A stretch of 6,427 nucleotides of DNA from Acidobacteriota bacterium. GTDB taxonomy: Bacteria; Acidobacteriota; Terriglobia; Terriglobales; Acidobacteriaceae. Under the pieces are notes generated by a model. That model did no database searches. It was not told where the DNA came from and saw only the letters and a program-made list of their open reading frames with translations. Numbering within the stretch: position 1 is the stretch's first letter; each line of letters opens with the position of its first letter. Location: NCBI GenBank assembly GCA_021778875.1, contig JAJYBT010000159.1, positions 1 to 6,427 on the forward strand, read 5' to 3'. The translations under genes were made by a program, and so were the position numbers. Positions 1 to 6,363 of the stretch are shown here, piece after piece.

Positions 1-1
1 G

Positions 2-1417
2 GTGCTCACCAGCTACCTCGTCTCTAACGCCATCGTGCTCCCCCTCGGCGGCTGGGCCAGCAGCCTGATGGGCCGCCGCAACTTCTTTGTCTTCTGCATC
101 ACCATCTTCACCATCGCCAGCTTCCTCTGCGGCATAGCTCCATCGCTGCCCCTGCTCATCGTCTTCCGCGTGATTCAGGGCGCGGGCGGCGGCGGCATGC
201 AGCCCATGGCCCAGGCCATCATGGCCGACAGCTTTGAGCCCCACAAGCGAGGCCAGGCCTTCGCCCTCTACGGACTCGTCGCTGTCCTTGCCCCGTCCAT
301 CGGGCCCACCCTCGGCGGCTGGATTACCGACAACTTCTCCTGGCGCTGGATCTTCTTCATCAACATCCCCGTCGGCATCCTTGCCTACATCCTCGTCAGC
401 CGGCTCATCGAAGATCCGCCGTGGATCAAGGCCGACCCCTCCCGGCTGCGCAACATGGACTACCTCGGGCTCGCCTTCCTCACCATCTCCATGGGCGGCC
501 TTCAGATCATGCTCGACAAGGGCGAGGAGAACGACTGGTTCTCCTCCGGCTTCATTCGCTTCTTCGCCTTCCTCTTCATCGGTGGCCTCGTGGCCCTCGT
601 CCTGTGGGAGTGGCGGCAGAAGGACCCGCTCATCAACCTCAAGCTCTTTCGCTTCCGCAACTTCGCCATCTGCTGCTTCCTCATGATGCTGGTCGGCGGC
701 GTGCTTAACGCCAACACCGTCCTGCAGCCGCAGTTCATGCAGGAGCTGCTGGGCTACAACGCCACCACCGCGGGCCTGGCCCTCACCGCCGGCGGCATCA
801 CGCTCGTCTTCGTCATGCCCTTCGCCGGATACGCCACCGGCAAGTTCTCCGCGCGCACCCTCACCCTCATCGGATTCACCCTGCTGGTGCTCACCTTCCG
901 CTACGCGGCAGACGTCACCAACCTGCAGATGACCTTCGCGCAGGCCTCCTGGCTGCGCGTCATCCAGATGCTCCCGCTGCCCTTCTGCTTCATCTCCATC
1001 ACCAACGACGCATACGTAGGCATGCCCAAGGAGGAGAGCAACCAGGTCGCCGGACTCATCAACTTCGTCCGCAACCTTGGCGGAAGCATCCTTATCGCCA
1101 TCACCAATGCGCAGGTCACCAGCCGCGCCATGTGGCACCAGGCCCACCTGCAAAACTCTATGCAGTCCAGCTCCATCGCCTTTGAGCAGCAGAAGCAGAT
1201 GCTCACCGGCTTCTTCAGCGGACACTTCGGCGGCGGCAACGGTTCCGGCATGGCGCTGGCCTCCATCTACAACCAGCTCAACATGCAGGCCCAGATGCAG
1301 GGCTATCAGGATGTCTACATGGAGCTGTCGTGGATGTCCATCGGGCTCATCGTCCTGGCCTTCCTGCTCAGCAAGAGCCGCCCCGGCAAACCCGCCGGCG
1401 ACGTTGCCGTCCACTAA
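2..1417 (+). CDS. DHA2-family (EmrB/QacA-like) MFS multidrug efflux transporter, 5'-partial
   Basis: Inner-membrane drug:H+ antiporter of the 14-helix DHA2 branch of the major facilitator superfamily. The 471 visible residues start inside the protein: the first codon (GTG at 2-4) reads as Val of the usual W-V-[LI]-T-S-Y/F stretch after helix 1, so roughly 45-55 residues are missing. Family motifs in order are a motif A-like loop (GWASSLMGRRNF, about residues 17-28), the helix-4 RVIQG motif with a Gly run (56-65) and antiporter motif C (GLVAVLAPSIGPTLGGW, 91-107). Further on, LQIMLDKGEENDWFSS at 167-182 closely resembles the same stretch of E. coli EmrB as I remember it. The C-terminus is intact and ends in TAA. 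EmrB-type pumps work with a periplasmic adaptor (EmrA/HlyD) and a TolC-type outer-membrane channel, so such genes are expected to the left, outside the window. The substrate cannot be read from the sequence. Family assignment is firm; the symbol emrB is withheld because DHA2 paralogues are numerous. Confidence 0.95.
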   Translation: MLTSYLVSNAIVLPLGGWASSLMGRRNFFVFCITIFTIASFLCGIAPSLPLLIVFRVIQGAGGGGMQPMAQAIMADSFEPHKRGQAFALYGLVAVLAPSIGPTLGGWITDNFSWRWIFFINIPVGILAYILVSRLIEDPPWIKADPSRLRNMDYLGLAFLTISMGGLQIMLDKGEENDWFSSGFIRFFAFLFIGGLVALVLWEWRQKDPLINLKLFRFRNFAICCFLMMLVGGVLNANTVLQPQFMQELLGYNATTAGLALTAGGITLVFVMPFAGYATGKFSARTLTLIGFTLLVLTFRYAADVTNLQMTFAQASWLRVIQMLPLPFCFISITNDAYVGMPKEESNQVAGLINFVRNLGGSILIAITNAQVTSRAMWHQAHLQNSMQSSSIAFEQQKQMLTGFFSGHFGGGNGSGMALASIYNQLNMQAQMQGYQDVYMELSWMSIGLIVLAFLLSKSRPGKPAGDVAVH

Positions 1418-1435
1418 GCGCAGGCAAACACCGTA

Positions 1436-1471
1436 CGCGGTTCCGGCCCTCATCGCAGCGCCGAAACCGCG
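1436..1471 (+). terminator. GC-rich hairpin after the efflux gene (possible terminator)
   Basis: Arms CGCGGTTCCGG (1436-1446) and CCGAAACCGCG (1461-1471) pair over 11 positions with one mismatch around a 14-nt loop, starting 18 nt after the transporter stop codon. No T-run follows, so this is not a classic intrinsic terminator. It could be an mRNA 3'-end stabiliser, a Rho-independent terminator of the weak T-less type, or chance in GC-rich DNA. Confidence 0.35.
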
Positions 1472-1545
1472 GCCCCGCTCAAGCTACACGACCGCCCTCA
1501 CAATGCACTCCACACGGCCCGTGGCGTCAACGTAGACTGCCCTTA

Positions 1546-1977
1546 GTGCCTGCCGTGATTCCAGCCCGCATCCTGCTCACCGCCCTCGCGGCGGGCCAGG
1601 GCATCGCCCCGCTCTTCATCGACCTCAACCGCACCCATGCCACCAACCCGCTGTGGCCTGGTCACGCGCGGTTTCACGTCGTCTCGCAAACGCTCACCCA
1701 AACCCTCGCCGCCGCCGTGGAAGTCGCACTCCTGTGGTGGCCCGGGCCCACCCTCGACCAGCGCTTCTATCTCGTCGCGGTTCTCACCGCTCTTCCCATG
1801 ATCGGCTTCTTTGCGGCCTTCTTCGCGCGCGGCCTCTACAGCGGAACGCTCCGCGACCCCAACGGCATGCCCATCGCCCGCATCCGCGCCCGCAGCGGCG
1901 TCGTCGAGTTCGACATGAACCTCGCCATCCTCGTCGTCGCCACCGTGCTGCTTGTTGCCGCCGTGCTGGCGTACTAG
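1546..1977 (+). CDS. Small four-helix integral membrane protein with a TH-x2-NPLWPGHARFH motif, unknown function
   Basis: A 143-residue protein (140 if the second GTG at 1555 is used). There is no in-frame ATG, GTG or TTG between the end of the upstream gene and 1546, so one of the two GTGs must be the start. No clear Shine-Dalgarno precedes either one. A TAGACT box at 1533-1538 lies only 7 nt upstream of 1546, which could mean a leaderless transcript, but it is weak. Hydrophobic segments are at about 8-26, 45-65, 74-95 and 122-142. Between helices 1 and 2 is a striking polar motif, THATNPLWPGHARFH (30-44), with two His and an Arg, followed by conserved-looking aromatic and Pro residues. The motif and size recall small uncharacterised membrane families of the DUF6640 type; that label is from memory and uncertain. 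The gene lies 128 bp after the efflux gene on the same strand and converges on the gene to its right. Coding status is supported by codon bias, hydrophobic periodicity and the motif. No biochemical role can be assigned. Confidence 0.8.
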   Translation: MPAVIPARILLTALAAGQGIAPLFIDLNRTHATNPLWPGHARFHVVSQTLTQTLAAAVEVALLWWPGPTLDQRFYLVAVLTALPMIGFFAAFFARGLYSGTLRDPNGMPIARIRARSGVVEFDMNLAILVVATVLLVAAVLAY

Positions 1978-2000
1978 AGCCCGCGGCACTGCCGCATCCG

Positions 2001-2042
2001 CGTCCGCAGTCTAACGTCCGCAGTCTAGCGTCCGCAGTCCAG
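2001..2042. repeat. Three tandem 14-bp repeats spanning the stop codon of the minus-strand membrane gene
   Basis: The units are CGTCCGCAGTCTAA (2001-2014), CGTCCGCAGTCTAG (2015-2028) and CGTCCGCAGTCCAG (2029-2042). The third unit codes for the last residues (Leu-Asp-Cys-Gly-Arg) of the minus-strand gene, and its stop codon (TAG, 2025-2027) lies in the second unit. Read on the minus strand, the C-terminal codons and stop are therefore duplicated twice downstream. The first and second units differ by one base, as do the second and third. The array occupies most of the 47-bp gap between the converging genes. Confidence 0.9.
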
Positions 2043-4208
2043 CACGCGAAACTCCGCGTCCTGCACCACCGGCCGCAGCGTCCACACCCAGCCCGCGCCG
2101 TCCTTCCACGCCGCGTCATACACCCGCGCCACCAGGTACCCGATCCCGTACTCGCCGCACACCGCGCGCGCCTGCTCCGCCGTGGCTCCCTTGTAGAGCC
2201 CATCCACCGCCGCCGCCATCGCCGCACATCCGCTCGGATCCCCGCCTGCCATGGAGCCGCATCCATCCGTATCCCCGGCAATTGCCACCTGACGATTGAC
2301 CCCAACCAGGTCAACGTCGGTCCAGAACGGATTCGGCACCTTGGGATTGAACTGCACCACGGCATCCTTTGGAACTGCGCGATCCATCTGCGCATAGCCA
2401 ACGTGCGAAATGTACGCATTGTGCGAGATGGCCCGCGCTTGCGGCACCTGATGCTTGCTCATGTTGGCCTCCGCCACTGGAAGCACGAAGCGCAGCATCA
2501 GCGCCTGGCAAAAGGTGCTCAAAACGCCCAGGCTCAACGCCAGAGAAGCGGCCACTCGCAACCACTGCGGCGTTCTCGGCGACACGCCGGGCACTTCCAC
2601 CGTCGTTCCCCGCCGCTGGTCTGCCATTCCTCCCCCCATCAAAAGCTCCGAGGCCAGCAGCAACAGCACGCACTGCAGAATCAGTACAGAGCGAATTCCG
2701 TAATCGTCATAGGCCAGCACCCGCGAGCGCAGTAGCGACAGAAATGGGAACGATGCCACCGCCAGCACCACCAGAGACCGCTGCGCCTCCGTCAGCGCAC
2801 GTCTTCCCCGCCATGCCGGAATCAGAAAAATGCACAGCACGAAGAAGTAGAAGCCTAGCTCAAACACATATCCGGGCACAAGCTGGATCAGGTTAGCCAG
2901 ATTCCGCGCCGCAACCGGATGTGCCATCGCAATGCGAGGAAACCAGCCCCAGGCCAGCAATCCACCCGCCGGAATCATCTCGCGGACCGCAAAACCAAAG
3001 AGCCCGCCACCCGCAGTGCCGCCGGAATCATGGCGCAGTTCCAGCAGGTAGGGTACAAGCAAGACCGCAGCGCCCATGCCGCCCGCCGCCATCACCGCTG
3101 CTCTGCGCAGAGCATGCTCTGCCACCGCCTGCCACGAGGCCCACACCAGCATCCCCAGAAAGAATCCGAAAGCGACATAGATCGACAATCCGAATGCGCT
3201 CGCCAGCGCGGCGGCAATCAACGCCACCGTCAGTGCCTGCCTGCGCAGTCCGGGGCTGGGTGGTTCCGCCCCCGTCGACTTCCATGCCAGCAGAAACGCG
3301 AACAGGCAACACACCATGCTCGCCACATGATGCGGCGCCCAAAGCAGCGAGTCGTACCAGCTATCAATCGGGTCCTTCGACCACCACTCCAAATCCGCCG
3401 GCATAGGCTGATGCAGCACAATCGCATTCCACAGGTTCACGCCCAGGTCCAGCCCAGTCACCGTCAACAGTCCCACACAAACCAGCAACTGCCTGCGCAG
3501 CCGCGCTCCACAATCAAGAACGTGCTTCAGGAACAGTCCCAACAGCGCCACCAGGCCGAATCCTGACCACACACAGCCCGCAATAAACACGGCGCGCACT
3601 GACAGGCCCCACATCTTCGCCACCGCCGCGCACACTACATACCAGTAGTAGTAGTTGCGCATGGTGGCTGTATGTCCAAACCAGTACAGCGAGTTCGCCG
3701 GAGGCACGCCCGTACGCAACACCGTCTGCGTCCAGTTCACCCGATAGCTCTGGTCCCAGATCGCCACGTTCATCGACAGGTGCTGGCCGCTCTGCAGGGC
3801 CACCCGCGACAGCACGGCCACCGCCACCCACGCCGCCGCCAGCAGCAGCGCCGTCGGGCCCAGCGGCCGCAGGCCAACCACCCATCGCTCGCCCCGTCGC
3901 CTGCGCCCGCGCCACTCCCACGCCAGCAGCGCCACACAAGCCGCCGCGTTCGTCCACAGCAGCGCCACCACCGCATTCAACCCGGCAAACCTGCCCACCA
4001 GGTACGAGCCAATCGTCGTCACCGCCAGCGACAGCGGCACGCTCCAGAACACCCGCTCCACCAGCGAGCGCCCGCGAAACCCATGCAGATTCGTCAGCCA
4101 CGCCGTCGCGTAGCCCGTGCACACCAGCGCCGGAACAAACCCCAGAACCCCCAGCAGGCTCTCCCGAATCTGCACCGCTGTTATGTTGGCGCCATCCACC
4201 ATCATCAT
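2025..4208 (-). CDS. Large polytopic membrane protein, GT-C glycosyltransferase-like, function unknown
   Basis: With the ATG at 4208 the product has 727 residues. Hydrophobic segments occur at about 18-40, 54-72, 76-97, 116-137, 187-228 (probably two), 240-260, 290-309, 324-360 (two), 371-390, 447-465, 478-493, 505-523 and 550-575, followed by a soluble tail of about 150 residues. The first large loop carries Asp152-Gln-Ser-Tyr-Arg156, then RTGVPPANSLYWFGH (165-179) and NYYYWY (185-190). An acidic residue plus GVPP and YYY motifs in this loop is typical of GT-C lipid-linked sugar transferases and of the Chlor_Arch_YYY (DUF2298) group. Other marked motifs are YDSLLWAPHHVAS (285-297) and AYDDYGIRS (499-507). 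The tail (580-727) contains several Cys and resembles the periplasmic C-terminal regions of GT-C enzymes. The upstream GTG at 4319 would add 37 unusual basic residues and sits against a terminator, so it was rejected. A GAGGAGG lies 20 nt before the chosen ATG (14 nt before a TTG at 4214), so the exact start is uncertain; ATGs at 4205 and 4202 also remain possible. The gene stands alone. Coding status is certain; the GT-C assignment is inference. Confidence 0.85.
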   Translation of the reverse strand: MMMVDGANITAVQIRESLLGVLGFVPALVCTGYATAWLTNLHGFRGRSLVERVFWSVPLSLAVTTIGSYLVGRFAGLNAVVALLWTNAAACVALLAWEWRGRRRRGERWVVGLRPLGPTALLLAAAWVAVAVLSRVALQSGQHLSMNVAIWDQSYRVNWTQTVLRTGVPPANSLYWFGHTATMRNYYYWYVVCAAVAKMWGLSVRAVFIAGCVWSGFGLVALLGLFLKHVLDCGARLRRQLLVCVGLLTVTGLDLGVNLWNAIVLHQPMPADLEWWSKDPIDSWYDSLLWAPHHVASMVCCLFAFLLAWKSTGAEPPSPGLRRQALTVALIAAALASAFGLSIYVAFGFFLGMLVWASWQAVAEHALRRAAVMAAGGMGAAVLLVPYLLELRHDSGGTAGGGLFGFAVREMIPAGGLLAWGWFPRIAMAHPVAARNLANLIQLVPGYVFELGFYFFVLCIFLIPAWRGRRALTEAQRSLVVLAVASFPFLSLLRSRVLAYDDYGIRSVLILQCVLLLLASELLMGGGMADQRRGTTVEVPGVSPRTPQWLRVAASLALSLGVLSTFCQALMLRFVLPVAEANMSKHQVPQARAISHNAYISHVGYAQMDRAVPKDAVVQFNPKVPNPFWTDVDLVGVNRQVAIAGDTDGCGSMAGGDPSGCAAMAAAVDGLYKGATAEQARAVCGEYGIGYLVARVYDAAWKDGAGWVWTLRPVVQDAEFRVLDCGR

Positions 4209-4228
4209 GGCCAAAGAAATCCCGACCC

Positions 4229-4265
4229 CCTCCTCGCATCCACTCCGCCGCGAAACCCCATCATA
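4229..4265 (-). promoter_or_regulatory. Candidate promoter -10 box and Shine-Dalgarno of the membrane gene
   Basis: On the minus strand a TATGAT box (4265-4260, five of six bases of the sigma-70 -10 consensus) lies about 50 bp before the ATG at 4208. A poor CTGACC (4286-4281) stands 15 bp upstream as a possible -35. Downstream, GAGGAGG (4235-4229) is a strong Shine-Dalgarno-like sequence, but it is spaced 20 nt from the ATG at 4208, further than usual. The arrangement favours a start near 4208 over the GTG at 4319, which would lie upstream of the promoter. No test of activity is possible from sequence alone. Confidence 0.35.
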
Positions 4266-4319
4266 CAGAGCGTTCCGGCAGGTCAGGCCATGCGCGTGGC
4301 GGCGCGCAAACGCGCGCAC

Positions 4320-4356
4320 AAACGAAAACGCCAGAGACCTGAATCAGTCCCTGGCG
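4320..4356 (-). terminator. Intrinsic terminator-like hairpin with T-run on the minus strand
   Basis: Arms CGCCAGGGAC (4356-4347) and GTCTCTGGCG (4338-4329) pair over 10 positions with one mismatch around an 8-nt loop. On the minus strand they are followed by TTTTCGTTT (4328-4320). This is the standard geometry for Rho-independent termination of transcripts coming from the right, either the aminotransferase gene or a separate RNA from the repeat region. On the plus strand only CTTT follows the hairpin, so plus-strand termination is less likely. Confidence 0.65.
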
Positions 4357-5047
4357 CTTTCCGGGTGTCCTCGTAGTTCGTCGGGTTCAACGCCTTACGG
4401 TCGTGCCTGACGATGAATCTTCAATCTTCTTCCGTGCTGCTCTTCCGGCTGGCCGTCAATGTCTCTTCGGAATTCCACCGGATTCTCCTCTGCTTCCCAG
4501 CCGCATCGGATCTTCCGCTTTCCTTCTTCCGTTTCGTTGCCGCAAAGGCCGGTTGTGCCGCACCTCCGTCCACTGAACTTTGCATCGTCCTGTCAGGACC
4601 GTGGATGAATCTCCGATCTTCGCCTTTGTCCGGGTCTTCGGTTGCCCGTCCACTCAGTCTCCGGCGTCCTTCGAATCCTGCATCTTCCGGCCCAGCGTCG
4701 GGTGCTCGCTTCGGCTTCCTTCAAATCTCATCTCTCGGCTGACCGTCGATCTCGCCTTCCGGTTCCTTCCGATCCTCTTCCACGGCTGGGCCGCATCCGA
4801 TTCCCATCTCTCCCCTTCTTGCTCCATCTCCGCAAAGGCCAAGGGACTACGCTTCGATCTCCCTCGTTGCTTACATCTCCCGCCGGGCTGGAAACATCGT
4901 TTCCGATTCCCTAAAGGCTCACCAACTGGTAGAGACTCTGCGCCTGTTCAATCTGTGGAAGCAAGTGCAAAAAACGGATTTATCTGTGGATATCACCACG
5001 CATGGTGCAATCCCGTCAAAAATCTTGCGCCCATGCATGGAAGGCCG
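4357..5047. other. Long intergenic region between the aminotransferase gene and the membrane gene
   Basis: About 690 bp without a credible gene. The left two-thirds is the degenerate repeat block. The right part (4851-5047) is less GC-rich and contains two small hairpins: GGAAAC-ATC-GTTTCC (4890-4904) and CACCA-CGCA-TGGTG (4994-5007). Neither is followed by a T-run on the minus strand, so neither is a convincing terminator for the aminotransferase gene. Open frames crossing this region exist on both strands, but they lack plausible starts, motifs and consistent frames between repeat copies. The region may be an unusually long 3' UTR ending at the hairpin at 4329-4356, or it may hold an independent non-coding RNA. 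Confidence 0.6.
4412..4850. repeat. Degenerate tandem repeat block, period about 97 bp, pyrimidine-rich on the plus strand
   Basis: Anchor sequences recur at regular offsets. CCGGCTGGCCGTC (4445-4457), TCGGTTGCCCGTC (4638-4650) and TCGGCTGACCGTC (4735-4747) are spaced 193 and 97 bp. GATGAATCT occurs at 4412 and 4604 (192 bp). CCGCAAAGGCC occurs at 4540 and 4830 (290 bp). CCGCATCGGA at 4501 and CCGCATCCGA at 4791 are also 290 bp apart. Hand alignment of 4441-4550 with 4731-4840 without gaps gives about 68 matches of 110. A fourth, weaker unit with an insertion starts near 4549 and shares CCGTCCACT with the unit at 4638. The offsets are mostly not multiples of three, so the copies fall in different reading frames, which argues against a repeated protein domain. 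The plus strand is dominated by TCTTCCG-like pyrimidine tracts. Confidence 0.7.
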
Positions 5048-6238
5048 CTATTCCGCAGGAACCAGGCCCTTTGCAAACATCGCCTTGATGCCGCGCAGCG
5101 CCTGCCGTGTCCGCTCCTCGTTCTCAATCAGCGAGAAGCGCACATGCCCGTCGCCGTAGTCGCCAAACCCAATTCCCGGCGACACCGCCACCTTCGCATC
5201 CGTCAGCAGCAGCTTTGAGAACTCCAGCGAGCCCAGCTTGCGATACTGCTCCGGAATCTGCGCCCACACAAACATCGTCGCCTTGGGCATCGCCACCGGC
5301 CAGCCTGCCTTGTTCAGGCCGTCCACCAGCACGTCGCGGCGCTTCTGGTAGATGCCGCAAATCTCGTGCACGCACTCCTGCGGCCCTTCCAGCGCCAGAA
5401 TCGACGCCACCTGGATCGGCGTAAACGTGCCGTAGTCAAAGTAGCTCTTCAGCCGCGCCAGCGCATTCACCAGCACCGGATTGCCCACCATGAAGCCCAC
5501 GCGCCAGCCCGGCATGTTGTAGCTCTTTGACAGCGTGAAGAACTCCACCGCCACGTCCTTCGCGCCCGGCACCTGCAGCACGCTCGGCGGCTTGTAGCCG
5601 TCAAACGCGATGTCCGCATACGCCAGGTCGTGGATCAGGTGGAAGCCATACTCGCGCGCCAGTTCCACCAGCCGCGCCAGGAACGGCAAATCCACGCACT
5701 CCGTCGTCGGATTCGACGGAAAGTTCACAATCAGCGCCTTGGGCCGTGGCGTCATCCGCGGAATCAGGTCCTCCAGCTGCGCCAGAAACTGCTCGCGATC
5801 GTTAATCGGCACGCTCACCACATGCGCGCCCGCAATCACCGGCCCGTAGATGTGAATCGGATAGCTCGGGTTGGGCACCAGCACCGTGTCCCGCGAGTCC
5901 AGAATCGCCAGGCACAGGTGCGCAATGCCCTCCTTGGACCCGATGGTGACAATCGCCTCCGTGTCCGGATTCAGGTCCACGTCATAGCGCGTCTTGTACC
6001 AGTTGCAGATCGCCTTGCGCAGCCGCGGCAGCCCGCGCGACACCGAGTAGCGATGCGTGACGGGCTTCTGCGCCGCCTCAATCATCTTGTCCACAATGTG
6101 CTTCGGCGTGGCCCCGTCCGGGTTGCCCATGCCAAAGTCGATGATGTCCTCTCCGCGCCGGCGCGCAGACACCTTCATCTCGCCGGTAATGTTAAACACA
6201 TAGGGAGGCAGGCGCTGAATCCGAGAAAACTCTTCCAT
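5048..6238 (-). CDS. alaC: Alanine aminotransferase AlaC (PLP-dependent, class I/II aminotransferase)
   Basis: Cytosolic pyridoxal-phosphate enzyme that transfers the amino group of glutamate to pyruvate, giving alanine and 2-oxoglutarate. The 396-residue product matches E. coli AlaC (about 412 residues), as I remember it, almost end to end. Shared stretches include [94 protein letters not shown] and [17 protein letters not shown]. The PLP-binding lysine is Lys238 in TLSKSYN. The Asn of NFPSNPT, the Asp and Tyr of HDLAYAD and the Arg of HVRFSLIEN occupy the expected cofactor and substrate positions. The start is set at the ATG at 6238 because TGGAG lies 5 nt upstream and the N-terminus ([13 protein letters not shown]) aligns with AlaC. 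An in-frame TTG at 6265 would add nine residues and lacks such a site. The closely related LL-diaminopimelate aminotransferases are a less likely alternative. No operon partner is visible downstream. Confidence 0.95.
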   Translation of the reverse strand: MEEFSRIQRLPPYVFNITGEMKVSARRRGEDIIDFGMGNPDGATPKHIVDKMIEAAQKPVTHRYSVSRGLPRLRKAICNWYKTRYDVDLNPDTEAIVTIGSKEGIAHLCLAILDSRDTVLVPNPSYPIHIYGPVIAGAHVVSVPINDREQFLAQLEDLIPRMTPRPKALIVNFPSNPTTECVDLPFLARLVELAREYGFHLIHDLAYADIAFDGYKPPSVLQVPGAKDVAVEFFTLSKSYNMPGWRVGFMVGNPVLVNALARLKSYFDYGTFTPIQVASILALEGPQECVHEICGIYQKRRDVLVDGLNKAGWPVAMPKATMFVWAQIPEQYRKLGSLEFSKLLLTDAKVAVSPGIGFGDYGDGHVRFSLIENEERTRQALRGIKAMFAKGLVPAE

Positions 6239-6256
6239 GGTGACTCCAGTGTAACG

Positions 6257-6275
6257 CTGCTCCAATTGGGAGCAG
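6257..6275. promoter_or_regulatory. 19-bp inverted repeat upstream of alaC
   Basis: CTGCTCCAATTGGGAGCAG consists of perfect 7-bp arms (CTGCTCC and GGAGCAG) around a 5-bp AATTG spacer. It ends 19 bp before the alaC start codon. As DNA it could be an operator for a dimeric repressor; as RNA it would form a small leader hairpin close to the ribosome-binding site. No known regulator motif is recognised. Confidence 0.45.
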
Positions 6276-6363
6276 AGGCAGACAGGCTAAGCAACCAGCA
6301 GGCACTAATGCCCTTGGGTCTGGCGCTCTGAAGTTGGATTGTAGCGATGAGGTGAAACGGACA
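6276..6363 (-). promoter_or_regulatory. alaC upstream region with candidate -10 box
   Basis: On the minus strand TACAAT (6343-6338) matches five of six bases of the -10 consensus, about 100 bp before the alaC ATG. No good -35 hexamer is visible at 16-18 bp. A transcript from here would include the inverted repeat at 6257-6275 in its leader. The call is weak and rests on one hexamer. Confidence 0.25.

Noticed and set aside
1653..2735. A 360-codon plus-strand open frame running through the small membrane gene and into the large minus-strand gene
   Set aside because: It is very rich in Arg, His and Pro with no hydrophobic pattern or motif, and it overlaps two well-supported genes on both strands. 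This is typical of a GC-rich antisense or shifted frame.
4209..4319. N-terminal extension of the large membrane protein to a GTG at 4319
   Set aside because: The start would sit at the end of the terminator T-run and upstream of the best -10 box. The added 37 residues are basic and unlike a membrane-protein N-terminus.
3672..4376. A 234-codon plus-strand open frame antisense to the start of the large membrane gene
   Set aside because: It is an Arg/His/Gln/Pro-rich low-complexity composition with no domain, explained as the complement of a high-GC coding strand.
4456..4842. Two adjacent minus-strand open frames of about 65 and 62 codons within the repeat block
   Set aside because: They are charged and low in hydrophobic residues. 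Corresponding repeat copies fall in different frames (offsets 97, 193 and 290 are not multiples of three), so the repeats are not under protein-coding constraint.
4412..4850. CRISPR array
   Set aside because: The repeats are about 97 bp apart, highly diverged and without short identical direct repeats separated by unique spacers; no cas genes are present.
4985..4993. TGTGGATAT, one base from a DnaA-box consensus, in an A/T-richer patch
   Set aside because: It is a single imperfect box without a cluster, an AT-rich unwinding element or origin-associated genes nearby.
4991..5019. TTGACG (5019-5014, minus strand) as a -35 box for a non-coding RNA
   Set aside because: No acceptable -10 hexamer exists 16-19 bp downstream (GTGATA, TGATAT and GATATC are all poor).
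4580..5218. A 212-codon plus-strand open frame across the repeat region into alaC
   Set aside because: It overlaps the alaC C-terminus, has no family features, and its Phe/Ser/Pro/Leu richness comes from the pyrimidine tracts.
5048..6238. LL-diaminopimelate aminotransferase as identity of the aminotransferase
   Set aside because: Related subfamily, but the near full-length match to remembered AlaC motifs (such as [10 protein letters not shown] and [14 protein letters not shown]) favours alanine aminotransferase.
6239..6265. TTG start at 6265 for alaC
   Set aside because: The ATG at 6238 has a GGAG 5 nt upstream and matches the AlaC family N-terminus, and the TTG codon lies inside the inverted repeat.
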